From positions 1 through 51,934 of the forward strand of contig JAFGHX010000168.1 of the NCBI GenBank assembly GCA_016929905.1: a stretch of DNA of 51,934 nucleotides, read 5' to 3'. This document shows positions 1 through 7,510 of this stretch, piece after piece. The position numbers and the translations under genes were made by a program. Every line of letters begins with the position of its first letter. Positions within the stretch are counted from its first letter, which is position 1. Below the pieces are notes generated by a model. That model was not told the origin of the DNA and ran no database searches. It saw only the letters and a program-made list of their open reading frames with translations. This DNA is from Kiritimatiellia bacterium (GTDB lineage Bacteria > Verrucomicrobiota > Kiritimatiellia > JAFGHX01).

Positions 1-1
1 C

Positions 2-45
2 AGCCCTTTCGGCCTGAGGCCGATCAGCCTTTGGCTGAACGGGCT
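2..45. repeat. Three-way palindromic element at the left edge
   Basis: An outer 5-bp stem (AGCCC at 2-6, GGGCT at 41-45) encloses two perfect 6-bp hairpins: TCGGCC-TGA-GGCCGA at 9-23 and TCAGCC-TTT-GGCTGA at 24-38. The result is a compact cruciform or three-way junction. No T-run follows on the plus strand, so it does not look like a simple terminator of a gene lying to the left. A dispersed REP-like repeat is the likelier identity. Confidence 0.5.
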
Positions 46-48
46 TGA

Positions 49-103
49 CTACAAACCACTCAAACCACGAGATGTACCGTTTGTAGTGAACGCCGTAAGG
101 CGT
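49..103. repeat. Inverted repeat plus short hairpin upstream of rfbD
   Basis: CTACAAAC (49-56) pairs perfectly with GTTTGTAG (79-86), and a second hairpin ACGCC-GTAA-GGCGT follows at 90-103. With the palindrome just to the left and the heptad array to the right, almost all of the 222 bases before rfbD are repeat-like. I see no gene in it. Confidence 0.45.
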
Positions 104-175
104 GTGGCAACGTGCGACTGGGGTTTTGAGATGGTCTCTCCTCGCGAGCCGGGCTCTTGGAGTGGACTCAACGGG

Positions 176-210
176 GAACGTCGAACGCCGATCGTCGACC
201 GTCGGCGGTC
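176..210. repeat. Degenerate seven-base tandem array (five units)
   Basis: Five consecutive heptamers (GAACGTC, GAACGCC, GATCGTC, GACCGTC, GGCGGTC) end 12 bases before the rfbD start codon. It is one of four heptad arrays in the window, each with a different unit but the same period. Confidence 0.6.
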
Positions 211-222
211 TTTTCAACATCC

Positions 223-1077
223 ATGAAGGTCATCATACTCGGCGCCAGGGGCATGCTGGGACGCGATCTCGTCGCCGCCTGCGCGAGCAGGGCGATGGAG
301 GCGATTGGCCTGGACCTGCCCGAACTGGACATCACCTCGCCGGACGAGGTCGAGGCCAAACTGCCGGCCGGCGACTGGGTCGTGAACTGTGCGGCGTACA
401 CGAAGGTGGATGAGGCCGAGCGCGCACGCGATGCCGCCCGCGCCGTCAACGCGGCGGGCGCAGGCCACGTGGCGCGCGTGTGCCAGGCCAACGGCATGCG
501 CCTGCTGCACGTGAGTACCGACTACGTCTTCGACGGGGCGCAGACCACGCCGTATCGCGAAGACGACGGGCCGAACCCGTTGAACTGGTACGGCCGCACG
601 AAGCTGGACGGCGAACGCGCCGTGGAACGCGCGTGCGAACGGGCGATCATCGTGAGGGCTCAATCCCTGTTCGGTCCGCACGGGCACTGCTTCGTCAGGA
701 CGATCGCTCGATTGCTGTGCGACGGACGAGCGCCGCTGCGGGTCGTCGATGACCAGGTCTCCGCCCCCACCTACACCGGGCATCTGGCCGACGCCATGCT
801 CCGGCTGCTGAACGCGGGCGCGAGCGGCAGGGTGCACGTGTCGGCCGCCGGCCGTTGCTCCTGGTTCGAGTTCGCCCTTGCCGTCGCGGCGCAGATGCAG
901 GCGTCGGCGACGGTTGAACCGATTACAGCCGCGCAATATGCCGCGGAACACCCGCAGGCCGCCCGGCGTCCGAAACACGCCGTGCTCGACACCACGCGCT
1001 ACACCCGTTGGACCGGTCACACCCTGCCGAGTTGGGAACAAGGCCTGGCCGACTACTTCAAGGCAGCCGGCGCCTGA
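223..1077 (+). CDS. rfbD: dTDP-4-dehydrorhamnose reductase
   Basis: This NAD(P)H-dependent short-chain reductase makes the last step of dTDP-L-rhamnose synthesis, reducing dTDP-4-keto-L-rhamnose in the cytoplasm. The 284-residue protein has the normal family length. The nucleotide-binding motif GARGMLG lies at residues 7-13, STDYVFDG at 98-105, and the catalytic Tyr123/Lys127 pair in YGRTK. I chose the ATG at 223 because the family begins with exactly such a short strand before the glycine motif; an in-frame ATG at 157 would translate the upstream heptad array. No strong Shine-Dalgarno precedes it. rfbB follows after 134 bases; rfbA and rfbC are not in the window. Rhamnose is a usual component of the surface glycans made by the genes downstream. 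Confidence 0.93.
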   Translation: MKVIILGARGMLGRDLVAACASRAMEAIGLDLPELDITSPDEVEAKLPAGDWVVNCAAYTKVDEAERARDAARAVNAAGAGHVARVCQANGMRLLHVSTDYVFDGAQTTPYREDDGPNPLNWYGRTKLDGERAVERACERAIIVRAQSLFGPHGHCFVRTIARLLCDGRAPLRVVDDQVSAPTYTGHLADAMLRLLNAGASGRVHVSAAGRCSWFEFALAVAAQMQASATVEPITAAQYAAEHPQAARRPKHAVLDTTRYTRWTGHTLPSWEQGLADYFKAAGA

Positions 1078-1088
1078 GGCTCGACACG

Positions 1089-1211
1089 TTTCGCGCCCGT
1101 CTCTGCCCGCGAAAAGCACGCGAAGACGGATTCTTTTTGGCTTGCAACTTGCCGCCGCCGCCTTGAAACTCACCAATTCGGACTTGTGACTTTCGACTTG
1201 GGACTCACAAC
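1089..1211. repeat. Repeat-filled spacer between rfbD and rfbB with a heptad array
   Basis: The spacer starts with a perfect hairpin TTTCGCG / CGCGAAA (1089-1095 and 1108-1114). It ends with a six-unit degenerate heptad array from 1181: GACTTGT, GACTTTC, GACTTGG, GACTCAC, AACTTGA, GACTCCT. The array continues to 1222, so its last two units overlap the first codons of rfbB. Confidence 0.6.
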
Positions 1212-2225
1212 TTGAGACTCCTGGTAACAGGCGGCGCGGGATTCATCGGCAGCAATTTCGTCCGGTGGATGCTGCAGGACCATGCGGACGTCGAGCTCGT
1301 CAACTTCGACGCGTTGACCTACGCCGGCAATCTGGAAAACCTGGCCGGGCTGGAGGATGATCCGCGCTACACGTTCGTCAAAGGCGACGTCACCGACCGG
1401 GCTTGCGTCGAGGCGGTCTTCGCGCGGCACGCGATCGAAACGGTCGTCCATTTCGCCGCCGAGAGCCATGTCGACCGCAGCCTGCACTTCGGCTCGCTCG
1501 TCTTTGTGCAGACCAATGTCGTCGGAACCCAGACCCTGCTGGAAGCGGCCAGAGCCCACGCGGTGAAGCGGTTTGTGCAGGTCTCCACCGACGAAGTCTA
1601 CGGGAGTCTCGGCAGCCAGGGCCGCTTCACCGAGACGTCTCCCATCCAGCCGAACAACCCCTATGCCGCCAGCAAGGCGGGCGCCGACTTCCTGGTGCGT
1701 GCGGCCCATCAATCGTACGGGCTGGATGCGGTGATTACGCGCTGCTCGAACAACTTCGGCCCGTACCAGTTCCCCGAGAAGCTGATTCCGCTGATGGTCG
1801 CCAACGCGCTGGAGGACAAACCGCTGCCCGTCTACGGCGACGGCATGCACGTACGGGACTGGATCTATGTGCTCGACCACTGCCGGGCCATAGACGTCGT
1901 CGTACGAAAAGGAACGGCAGGCGAGCTCTACAACATCGGCGGCACGCACGACGTGCCGAACCTGGACGTCGTGCGCGGCATACTCCGGATCCTCGACAAA
2001 CCCGAATCTCTGATCCGGTTCGTGAAGGATCGGCCCGGCCACGACCGGCGCTACGCCATGGACGCCGGCAAGATCCGGGCGGAACTCGGCTGGCAACCGG
2101 CCGGCTCTTTCGAGGACGCGCTGGAGGCGACCGTCAGGTGGTACGTCGAGAACCGGGAGTGGTGGGAACGCATCCGCACCGGCGCCTACCGCGAATACTA
2201 TCAGAAACTGTACGGGAACAGGTGA
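1212..2225 (+). CDS. rfbB: dTDP-glucose 4,6-dehydratase
   Basis: It converts dTDP-glucose to dTDP-4-keto-6-deoxyglucose, the second step of dTDP-rhamnose synthesis. The 337-residue protein has the normal length. GGAGFIG at residues 7-13 binds NAD, STDEVYG at 125-131 carries the catalytic Asp127/Glu128, and Tyr151/Lys155 form the YxxxK pair. The only sensible start is the TTG at 1212, which gives the usual N-terminus (RLLVTGGAGF). An upstream ATG in frame is lacking and there is no Shine-Dalgarno. The start codon falls inside the degenerate heptad array, which is odd. It works with rfbD just upstream. Confidence 0.94.
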   Translation: MRLLVTGGAGFIGSNFVRWMLQDHADVELVNFDALTYAGNLENLAGLEDDPRYTFVKGDVTDRACVEAVFARHAIETVVHFAAESHVDRSLHFGSLVFVQTNVVGTQTLLEAARAHAVKRFVQVSTDEVYGSLGSQGRFTETSPIQPNNPYAASKAGADFLVRAAHQSYGLDAVITRCSNNFGPYQFPEKLIPLMVANALEDKPLPVYGDGMHVRDWIYVLDHCRAIDVVVRKGTAGELYNIGGTHDVPNLDVVRGILRILDKPESLIRFVKDRPGHDRRYAMDAGKIRAELGWQPAGSFEDALEATVRWYVENREWWERIRTGAYREYYQKLYGNR

Positions 2226-2304
2226 GCCCGGCACAGATACGCGTCGGAATCTTGCCCCGGCCGCTCTCGACGATGTTCCCGACAACGCCGCAAAGGAGCC
2301 CGCT

Positions 2305-2502
2305 ATGCCGGATTGCCCGAACGTCAAGACGAACAGGTCCAGATGCAACTGCACGTACGACCCCTGCCCGCGCAAGGGGAAATGCTGCGAGTGCCTGCAC
2401 TACCACCTGGCCATGAAACAGTTGCCGGGATGCTGCTTTCCCGACAACGTCGAGAAAACCTACGACCGCTCCTTCAAACGGTTCGCACAGCTCTACGGAT
2501 AG
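2305..2502 (+). CDS. DUF6485-family small cysteine-rich protein
   Basis: The 65-residue protein has eight cysteines in a pattern typical of this small cytosolic family: CNCTY, then CPRKGKCCEC, then GCCFP, and a conserved tail VEKTYDRSFKRF. The Cys/His content suggests metal binding, but no function has been established that I know of. An AGGAG sequence stands about 7 bases before the ATG. It sits between rfbB and a small translation-factor-like protein, neither of which points to a role. The family is found mainly in anaerobic bacteria (general knowledge). Confidence 0.8.
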   Translation: MPDCPNVKTNRSRCNCTYDPCPRKGKCCECLHYHLAMKQLPGCCFPDNVEKTYDRSFKRFAQLYG

Positions 2503-2642
2503 CGTCCGGGTCGATTCGCGCGAGCCGGCCCGGCCGAAATCTCGCTTTTCGTATAGCGTTCCGCCGCATGCCCGTGCTATCTTGAGGCAGTTTCTTACGG
2601 GCGGAGCAGCGGCCGGCTTCAGCTTCAGAGAGGAGGTTCGCC

Positions 2643-2903
2643 ATGGCCGAGGAATCGAAAGTGGGTGTGGTCAGCCATTTCTTTGACAAGATAGGCGTTG
2701 CGGCCGTCGAACTGACCGACGGCGCGCTTGCGGTCGGCGACGCGATCCACATCAAGGGGCACGTGACGGACGTGACGGTGGCCGTGGAATCGATGCAGAT
2801 CGAGCACGGCGCCGTGCAGAGTGCGGAGAAGGGCGCAAGCGTCGGCGTGAAGATCGCCGAAAAGGCACGCGAACATGACGTCGTGTACAAGGTCTCACCC
2901 TGA
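2643..2903 (+). CDS. Translation elongation factor-like small protein (EF-Tu domain 2-like)
   Basis: The 86-residue protein reads as a single beta-barrel like domain II of elongation factors (VGVVSHFFDKIGVAAVEL, then VGDAIHIKGHVTDVTVAVESMQIEH). It lacks any GTPase domain, so it is not an elongation factor. Free-standing copies occur widely in anaerobes, and similar domains sit at the C-terminus of U32-type peptidases. A good Shine-Dalgarno (AGAGGAGG) precedes the ATG. Function unknown; an RNA- or ribosome-related role is only inferred from the fold. Confidence 0.8.
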   Translation: MAEESKVGVVSHFFDKIGVAAVELTDGALAVGDAIHIKGHVTDVTVAVESMQIEHGAVQSAEKGASVGVKIAEKAREHDVVYKVSP

Positions 2904-2990
2904 ACGGAAAGGGTCCGTGCCGGGCCCCGGGCCGTGTGCCCGGCTTCCTCAACGGCAACGCTGTTTCGTTGGCCAGGCCTCTTCGTGAAG

Positions 2991-4610
2991 ATGGCTTTCG
3001 GTTTACGACACTCGAACGACCTGAACCGTGCGCTGATCGCCGCGCTGCTGCTGCTCGGCGTGGGGCTCATGGTGCTCGGTTGTGTGGTTATGGCGTTCTG
3101 CGCGACGCGCCCCTATCCGCTCGAGTGCCGCGAGAACGCGCCGCTGCTGACCACGACGCTGATGACCCAGGGCAGGAATCCGTACGCCCTGGCTGAACAG
3201 CCGGTCTTCATCAACGTCTACGGGATCGCCTATCACTGGGTCGTGTATCCTCTGGCCAGGCTGTTCGGGTCCAGCTTCCAACTGCACCGCTTCGTGTCCT
3301 GCCTCTTTGTCCTGCTGTGCGCATTGGCGCTGGTTTGGGCGATGCGGTTCGACGGAATCGGCTGGACGCTGACCGTGCCCGCGGGCGCCGTGCTGATCGC
3401 CGATCTGAGCCTCGGGCTTCACATCGTGGCGCGGCCGGACAGTCTGGGCCTGTTCCTCTTCCTGCTCAGCGTGATCGTGCCCTATCGCGCCCGGTTCCGG
3501 CCGAGCGGACTCCTGGCCGGCGGACTGGCCGCCCTGCTGGCTTTCTTCAGCAAGCCCTACTTCGCCGTAGGCGCGGTGTTTGTCGCCGGTTACCTGGTCC
3601 TGTTTGTCGGCATGCGGCGCGGTCTCGCGTTTGCCGCGCTGTTCGCGCTGGCTCTGACGTTGGCCGGCCGCGGGATCCACGTGCTGTACCCGTGCTACTT
3701 CACGAACGTGTTTTTCATCAACTTCAACATCGCCGGCAGGGATGTGCGCCACCTTATCGTGAGCGCCGGTGCCTTCGCCGTGTTGCAGGCGGGCGCAGCG
3801 GGAATCGTGGCGTGCCGCGCGTGGCGGGCCGTCGCCGGCCGCAAGGACTCGCTTCGGCGCCAGGTCGGCCCGTCGGCTCGTGAGCGGGGCGGAGGAGGCC
3901 TGTTCACCTGCGCAAGCCCCGACTTCCCGGCCTGCCTGCTCGTGTGTTCGTGCCTGATCATGCTCGGGATGGGGCTGCATCCGGGACAGAGCCTGCTCTA
4001 CTACCACCAGCTCGTCACACCGTTCCTGTTGTGGCTTGCCTTCAAAACCGCCCACACGTACAGTACGGCAGGATGGCGGGCCGCGCTGTTGCTGCAAGTG
4101 CTGCTCACCGCCGGATACGCCGCCAGGAAAGCACCGCGCTGTCTCAAGGATTATACCGCCGAGTGGCGGCAGGTCGAAACCGAGATGGCCAAGTACGACG
4201 ATGTGTTTCATTGCGGCGAAATCGCGCACATCATCCATAAACAGGGCAAGACCGTCTACGACAACAGCCAGACGCGCTACTACCAATGGGGAACGGCACA
4301 CAACCCGTTCGCGATCGCGCGCGCCTACGAGGACGCCGGCAGGCGCCACGTGAGAGCGGTAAAGGACCGGGTCGCACGCGGCGAATTCGAGGTCGTGATC
4401 CTGTCCGGCTACTCCGACCTCGTTGTCCGGCCCGAAGCCCGGAAACGTTACGTGCAGGAGAAGCACCTGGCGACTCCGCTCGTCATGAACTACCCGGAAT
4501 TTCGAGTGGGGGTATGGAAACCCGGGCGCGAGCCGCACCCGGACAATTCGGGGCCGGACAGCGGCACGCCGGCGCCGGCACCCGGCAACGCGGCGGCCGA
4601 GCCGGAATGA
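2991..4610 (+). CDS. Polytopic membrane protein, glycosyltransferase 39-like
   Basis: The roughly 539-residue protein begins with a hydrophobic segment (residues about 12-38). A loop with acidic and Asn residues (ECRENAPLLTTTLMTQGRN) follows, then about ten further membrane spans and a soluble C-terminal domain of roughly 170 residues. This layout is that of GT-C fold transferases, which move a sugar from a polyprenyl-phosphate donor on the outer face of the inner membrane. The GT2 enzyme immediately downstream (10 bases) is the type that would make such a donor, so the two probably work as a pair. The start is uncertain: ATG 2991 is used, and GTG 2934 is also open. Specificity cannot be read from sequence. 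Confidence 0.65.
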   Translation: MAFGLRHSNDLNRALIAALLLLGVGLMVLGCVVMAFCATRPYPLECRENAPLLTTTLMTQGRNPYALAEQPVFINVYGIAYHWVVYPLARLFGSSFQLHRFVSCLFVLLCALALVWAMRFDGIGWTLTVPAGAVLIADLSLGLHIVARPDSLGLFLFLLSVIVPYRARFRPSGLLAGGLAALLAFFSKPYFAVGAVFVAGYLVLFVGMRRGLAFAALFALALTLAGRGIHVLYPCYFTNVFFINFNIAGRDVRHLIVSAGAFAVLQAGAAGIVACRAWRAVAGRKDSLRRQVGPSARERGGGGLFTCASPDFPACLLVCSCLIMLGMGLHPGQSLLYYHQLVTPFLLWLAFKTAHTYSTAGWRAALLLQVLLTAGYAARKAPRCLKDYTAEWRQVETEMAKYDDVFHCGEIAHIIHKQGKTVYDNSQTRYYQWGTAHNPFAIARAYEDAGRRHVRAVKDRVARGEFEVVILSGYSDLVVRPEARKRYVQEKHLATPLVMNYPEFRVGVWKPGREPHPDNSGPDSGTPAPAPGNAAAEPE

Positions 4611-4620
4611 AAGGGAGAGG

Positions 4621-5670
4621 GTGCCCAATGACAGGCTTGTCAGCATGACCTGTTCCGGGAAGCTCGTCAGCCGTAGCGATGCGCCGGCTTTGAGCATCGT
4701 GGTTCCGTGCTGCAATGAGCAGCCGTCCCTGCGCGAACTGCACGGACGGGTGACGGCCGTCTGCCGGCGGCTGGCGCTCGCGCCCTACGAGTTCCTGCTT
4801 GTGGACGACGGCTCGACGGACGGCACGTGGCCGCTCATCCGCGAGCTGGCGGCTTGCGACCCCTGCGTTGTCGGTATCGCCCTTTCCCGAAACCACGGGC
4901 ACCAGCTCGCCTTGACCGCGGGCCTGTCCGTTGCTTCCGGCGCCCGCATCTTCGTGTTGGACGCGGACCTGCAGGACCCGCCCGAGCTGCTCGAGGATAT
5001 GCTGGCCGCCATGGACCGGGGCGCCGACGTCGTGTACGGTGTCCGCCGGCATCGTGCCGGTGAGACGCGCTTCAAGCGCTGGACGGCTGCCGGGTTCTAT
5101 CGGTTGTTGAATCGGCTGTCCGATGTGCCGATTCCCGTCGATGCCGGTGATTTCCGGCTGATGAGCCGCCGGGTCGTGGATGTGCTGCTGCGGATGCCGG
5201 AGCGGCACCGTTTCATTCGCGGTATGGTCAGCTGGGTCGGCTTCCGCCAGGTCCCGCTCCCCTACGATCGCGCGCCGCGTGTTGCGGGCGAGTCGAAGTA
5301 CCCGTTCGTCAAGATGCTGCGGTTCGCCTTTGACGGGATCACCGGGTTCTCGGCCAAGCCGCTGCGCCTGGCCATCTGGCTGGGGTTCGGCATGACGGCG
5401 CTCAGCATCGGGCTCATCGTCTACTCGCTCGTCTCCTGGTTGTGTCTCGGGGCCGTCCGGGGCTGGACGAGCCTGTTGGCCAGCGTGTCGCTGATCGGCG
5501 GTATGCAGTTCATCGTGCTCGGTTTGATCGGCGACTACCTGGCCCGCATTTACGAGCAGAGCAAGAATCGCCCGCTGTTCGTCATCCGGGACATCGTCTC
5601 TGCCGGCCGGGGCGACGGCCGGGGCGCGGGTGACGAAACCCGCCGCGATGCCGCCGAGGGTTCCCGCTGA
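4621..5670 (+). CDS. Polyprenyl-phosphate glycosyltransferase, GT2 (DPM/GtrB type)
   Basis: The N-terminal GT-A domain has SIVVPCCNEQ, the nucleotide-binding LLVDDGSTDGT and the metal-binding DADLQDPPELL. GDFRLMSR and a basic GESKYPF segment follow, all typical of dolichol/bactoprenol-phosphate glycosyltransferases. Two membrane helices close the protein (around residues 255-280 and 290-315). It probably loads a hexose from a nucleotide sugar onto undecaprenyl phosphate at the cytoplasmic face for use by the GT39-like protein upstream. The start is uncertain: GTG 4621 sits close behind AGGGAG (spacing 3), and ATG 4645 is the alternative. Confidence 0.85.
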   Translation: MPNDRLVSMTCSGKLVSRSDAPALSIVVPCCNEQPSLRELHGRVTAVCRRLALAPYEFLLVDDGSTDGTWPLIRELAACDPCVVGIALSRNHGHQLALTAGLSVASGARIFVLDADLQDPPELLEDMLAAMDRGADVVYGVRRHRAGETRFKRWTAAGFYRLLNRLSDVPIPVDAGDFRLMSRRVVDVLLRMPERHRFIRGMVSWVGFRQVPLPYDRAPRVAGESKYPFVKMLRFAFDGITGFSAKPLRLAIWLGFGMTALSIGLIVYSLVSWLCLGAVRGWTSLLASVSLIGGMQFIVLGLIGDYLARIYEQSKNRPLFVIRDIVSAGRGDGRGAGDETRRDAAEGSR

Positions 5671-5696
5671 GAAGGGTTCTCCATTCGGAGTGAGGC

Positions 5697-6554
5697 ATGG
5701 CCAGACGCCTGCAGTCCACGAACGCCGCCGCCGCTCGGAAGCACGGTGAGGCAGCCGGCGAACAGACGTTCCACGACCGGTGGGCCGCGGCGTTGACGCC
5801 GGCCGAGGTGATGGTGGACGCCAGTTGGGAGGCGGCAACCTGCCCTGAGCACCGCTGGATTCGCAGCCGGATCGGCACCATCGCGGGCCAACGCGTCCTG
5901 GACCTCGGCTGTGGGGCGGGGGAGGGAGCCGTCTGGCTCGCCAAGCAGGGCGCGCGCGTGGTGGCTTGCGACCTGAGTTCCCGCTTTCTGCGACTGGCCG
6001 CAGCCGTCGCGCGTGCCCATGCGGTCGGCATTGAAACCTGTGAAGCCGCCGCCGCCGCCTTGCCGTTCGCGGAGGGCTCCTTCGATCTCGTCTACGCCGG
6101 AAACGTCCTGCACCATACGGCGCTCCTGCCCGCACTGGACGAAGTGCGGCGCGTCCTCAAGGCGGGAGGCCAGTTCGTATCCTGGGACCCGCTGCTCCAT
6201 AATCCGCTGATCAAGATCTATCGCCGCATGGCCGGCCGCGTTCGAACACGGCACGAACAGCCTTTGCGTATGGCCGTGCTGGCGGAATTCCGGGCCCGGT
6301 TCGCAGACGTGCGCTACGAGTGTTTCTGGTTCCTCGCGCTGTGGCTGTTCGTTCGGTTCTATCTCATCGAGCGCGTGCACCCCGCGACCCAGCGTTACTG
6401 GAAGAAGATCATCGCCGAACACGAACGGCTCGCGCCGGGCTACAGGCGTCTGGAACGATGGGACCGGCGTTTGCTGCGGCTCTGCCCGTGGCTGAAACGG
6501 TTCTGCTGGAACATCGCCATCAGTGCGCGCAAATCCGGCCAAACCGCCGGTTGA
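5697..6554 (+). CDS. Class I SAM-dependent methyltransferase
   Basis: The 285-residue protein has the Rossmann SAM site VLDLGCGAGEGA, then ACDLSS at the end of strand 2, FAEGSFDLVYAGNVLHH, and a late VLKAGGQFVSWDP. These are the standard motifs of the Methyltransf_11 family. The C-terminal hundred residues are basic and hydrophobic (FWFLALWLFVRFYLI), suggesting membrane contact. It follows the GT2 gene by 26 bases and is presumably co-transcribed, so a sugar or lipid-linked glycan is the likely substrate. The true substrate cannot be told. Confidence 0.82.
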   Translation: MARRLQSTNAAAARKHGEAAGEQTFHDRWAAALTPAEVMVDASWEAATCPEHRWIRSRIGTIAGQRVLDLGCGAGEGAVWLAKQGARVVACDLSSRFLRLAAAVARAHAVGIETCEAAAAALPFAEGSFDLVYAGNVLHHTALLPALDEVRRVLKAGGQFVSWDPLLHNPLIKIYRRMAGRVRTRHEQPLRMAVLAEFRARFADVRYECFWFLALWLFVRFYLIERVHPATQRYWKKIIAEHERLAPGYRRLERWDRRLLRLCPWLKRFCWNIAISARKSGQTAG

Positions 6555-6564
6555 CGACCTGATG

Positions 6565-6599
6565 TGAAACAGGAAACTGGAAACTGGAAACGGGAATCG
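6565..6599. repeat. Degenerate seven-base tandem array (five units)
   Basis: Units TGAAACA, GGAAACT, GGAAACT, GGAAACG, GGAATCG follow directly after the methyltransferase stop. The period matches the arrays before rfbD and rfbB, with a different base composition. Confidence 0.65.
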
Positions 6600-6651
6600 G
6601 TTCCGTGTGTTCCTAAGGGTTCGCGCAGAAATAGGCTCACATTTTGCTGGC

Positions 6652-6741
6652 GGCTCTTTTGCCCGTGCTCAAGGCGCGCGCGAGGAGCATACCCACAGGG
6701 TCTGTGACGATCGCGCAACGCCGAGCACGGGCAAAAGAGCC
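6652..6741. repeat. Long hairpin with perfect 18-bp arms
   Basis: GGCTCTTTTGCCCGTGCT at 6652-6669 is exactly complementary to 6724-6741. The 54-base interior has its own tip hairpin CACAG-GGT-CTGTG (6694-6706). There is no coding gene in it and no flanking T-run. It looks like a REP or MITE-type non-coding element. It lies in the stretch where the 5' part of the next gene is missing. Confidence 0.65.
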
Positions 6742-6762
6742 CAAGCCCGAAGGGGCGGGCCA

Positions 6763-6837
6763 ATGTTGTGCCGGCTCTGCCGTGCCGTGGGAATGGGGCG
6801 GCCCCGGGCCGCGTCATTCCCGCGGCCGTGGCAACAT
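6763..6837. repeat. Second nested inverted repeat
   Basis: ATGTTG (6763-6768) pairs with CAACAT (6832-6837). Inside are GGGAATG / CATTCCC and a GC core CGGCCC / GGGCCG. Its right end abuts the first recognisable codon of the truncated hydrolase at 6838, which suggests that the element marks the breakpoint. Confidence 0.5.
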
Positions 6838-7476
6838 AGCCCCGATTACGTGGTCCTATACAACGCGTGGAATGACGTGAAGTACTTTCATGAACGTGAA
6901 CCGCTCCTGCGCGTCATTAGCGCATGGAGGCCCGACCCGCGGCTCACGGAGTACAACGCATTGGATGAGTCTCTTTGCGGGACTTCGCAGCTCTACGTCC
7001 GCCTGCGGAATCGGTGCATCAACTGGCGGTACCACCCCGGATCGGAGGGACAGATCCCGCCCCGCATTCCGGGCGCCACCATCCAACAGGCCGCGCTGCG
7101 GCAGTACCGGCTCAACCTGGAACTGTTCGTCGACTGCGCGCGCAATATCGGTGCGGTACCCGTCCTCATGACGCAGATGCGACTCCCCGTGCCAGGCCCT
7201 CCGTCTCCGGCGGCTCAGGAGATTCGCTACGAGTATACGCAGTTCGATCATGAGTTGTTGTGCGAAGCCTTCGCGCATACCGACCGAATCATCAAGGAAG
7301 TGGCGCAGCGTAAAGACGTGGCCATGATCGACGCCTCCGCCCAGCTTTCCAGCCGGCCGGAACTGCTGCGGAACCATGTCCATACGACCGCCTTGGGCGC
7401 GGAGAAGCTGGCTGAATTGGTGGCCCACGAGATCCGGCGCCTGATTGAAGCGCGCCGGTTCGACAAGAGGCCATGA
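6838..7476 (+). pseudogene. SGNH/GDSL-like hydrolase, 5' truncated
   Basis: From 6838 the reading frame gives SPDYVVLYNAWND, which fits block III of SGNH esterases (the xxND oxyanion Asn). Near the end it gives NHVHTTALGAEKLAELVA, the block V catalytic-His region. The N-terminal part with the nucleophile motif GDS is absent: the open frame upstream runs through the two hairpin elements. Such enzymes deacetylate or acetylate surface sugars. The remnant is about 212 codons, roughly the C-terminal half to two thirds of a normal protein. A shortened protein from ATG 6763 or 6607 would lack the nucleophile, so I call it a pseudogene. Confidence 0.6.
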
Positions 7477-7510
7477 CAATTGATTCTGCTTAACGCAGGG
7501 ATCCGAGCCC

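Noticed and set aside
3003..6135. Long minus-strand frames over the membrane and GT2 genes
   Set aside because: High-GC shadows; the plus strand carries the membrane helices and GT2 motifs.
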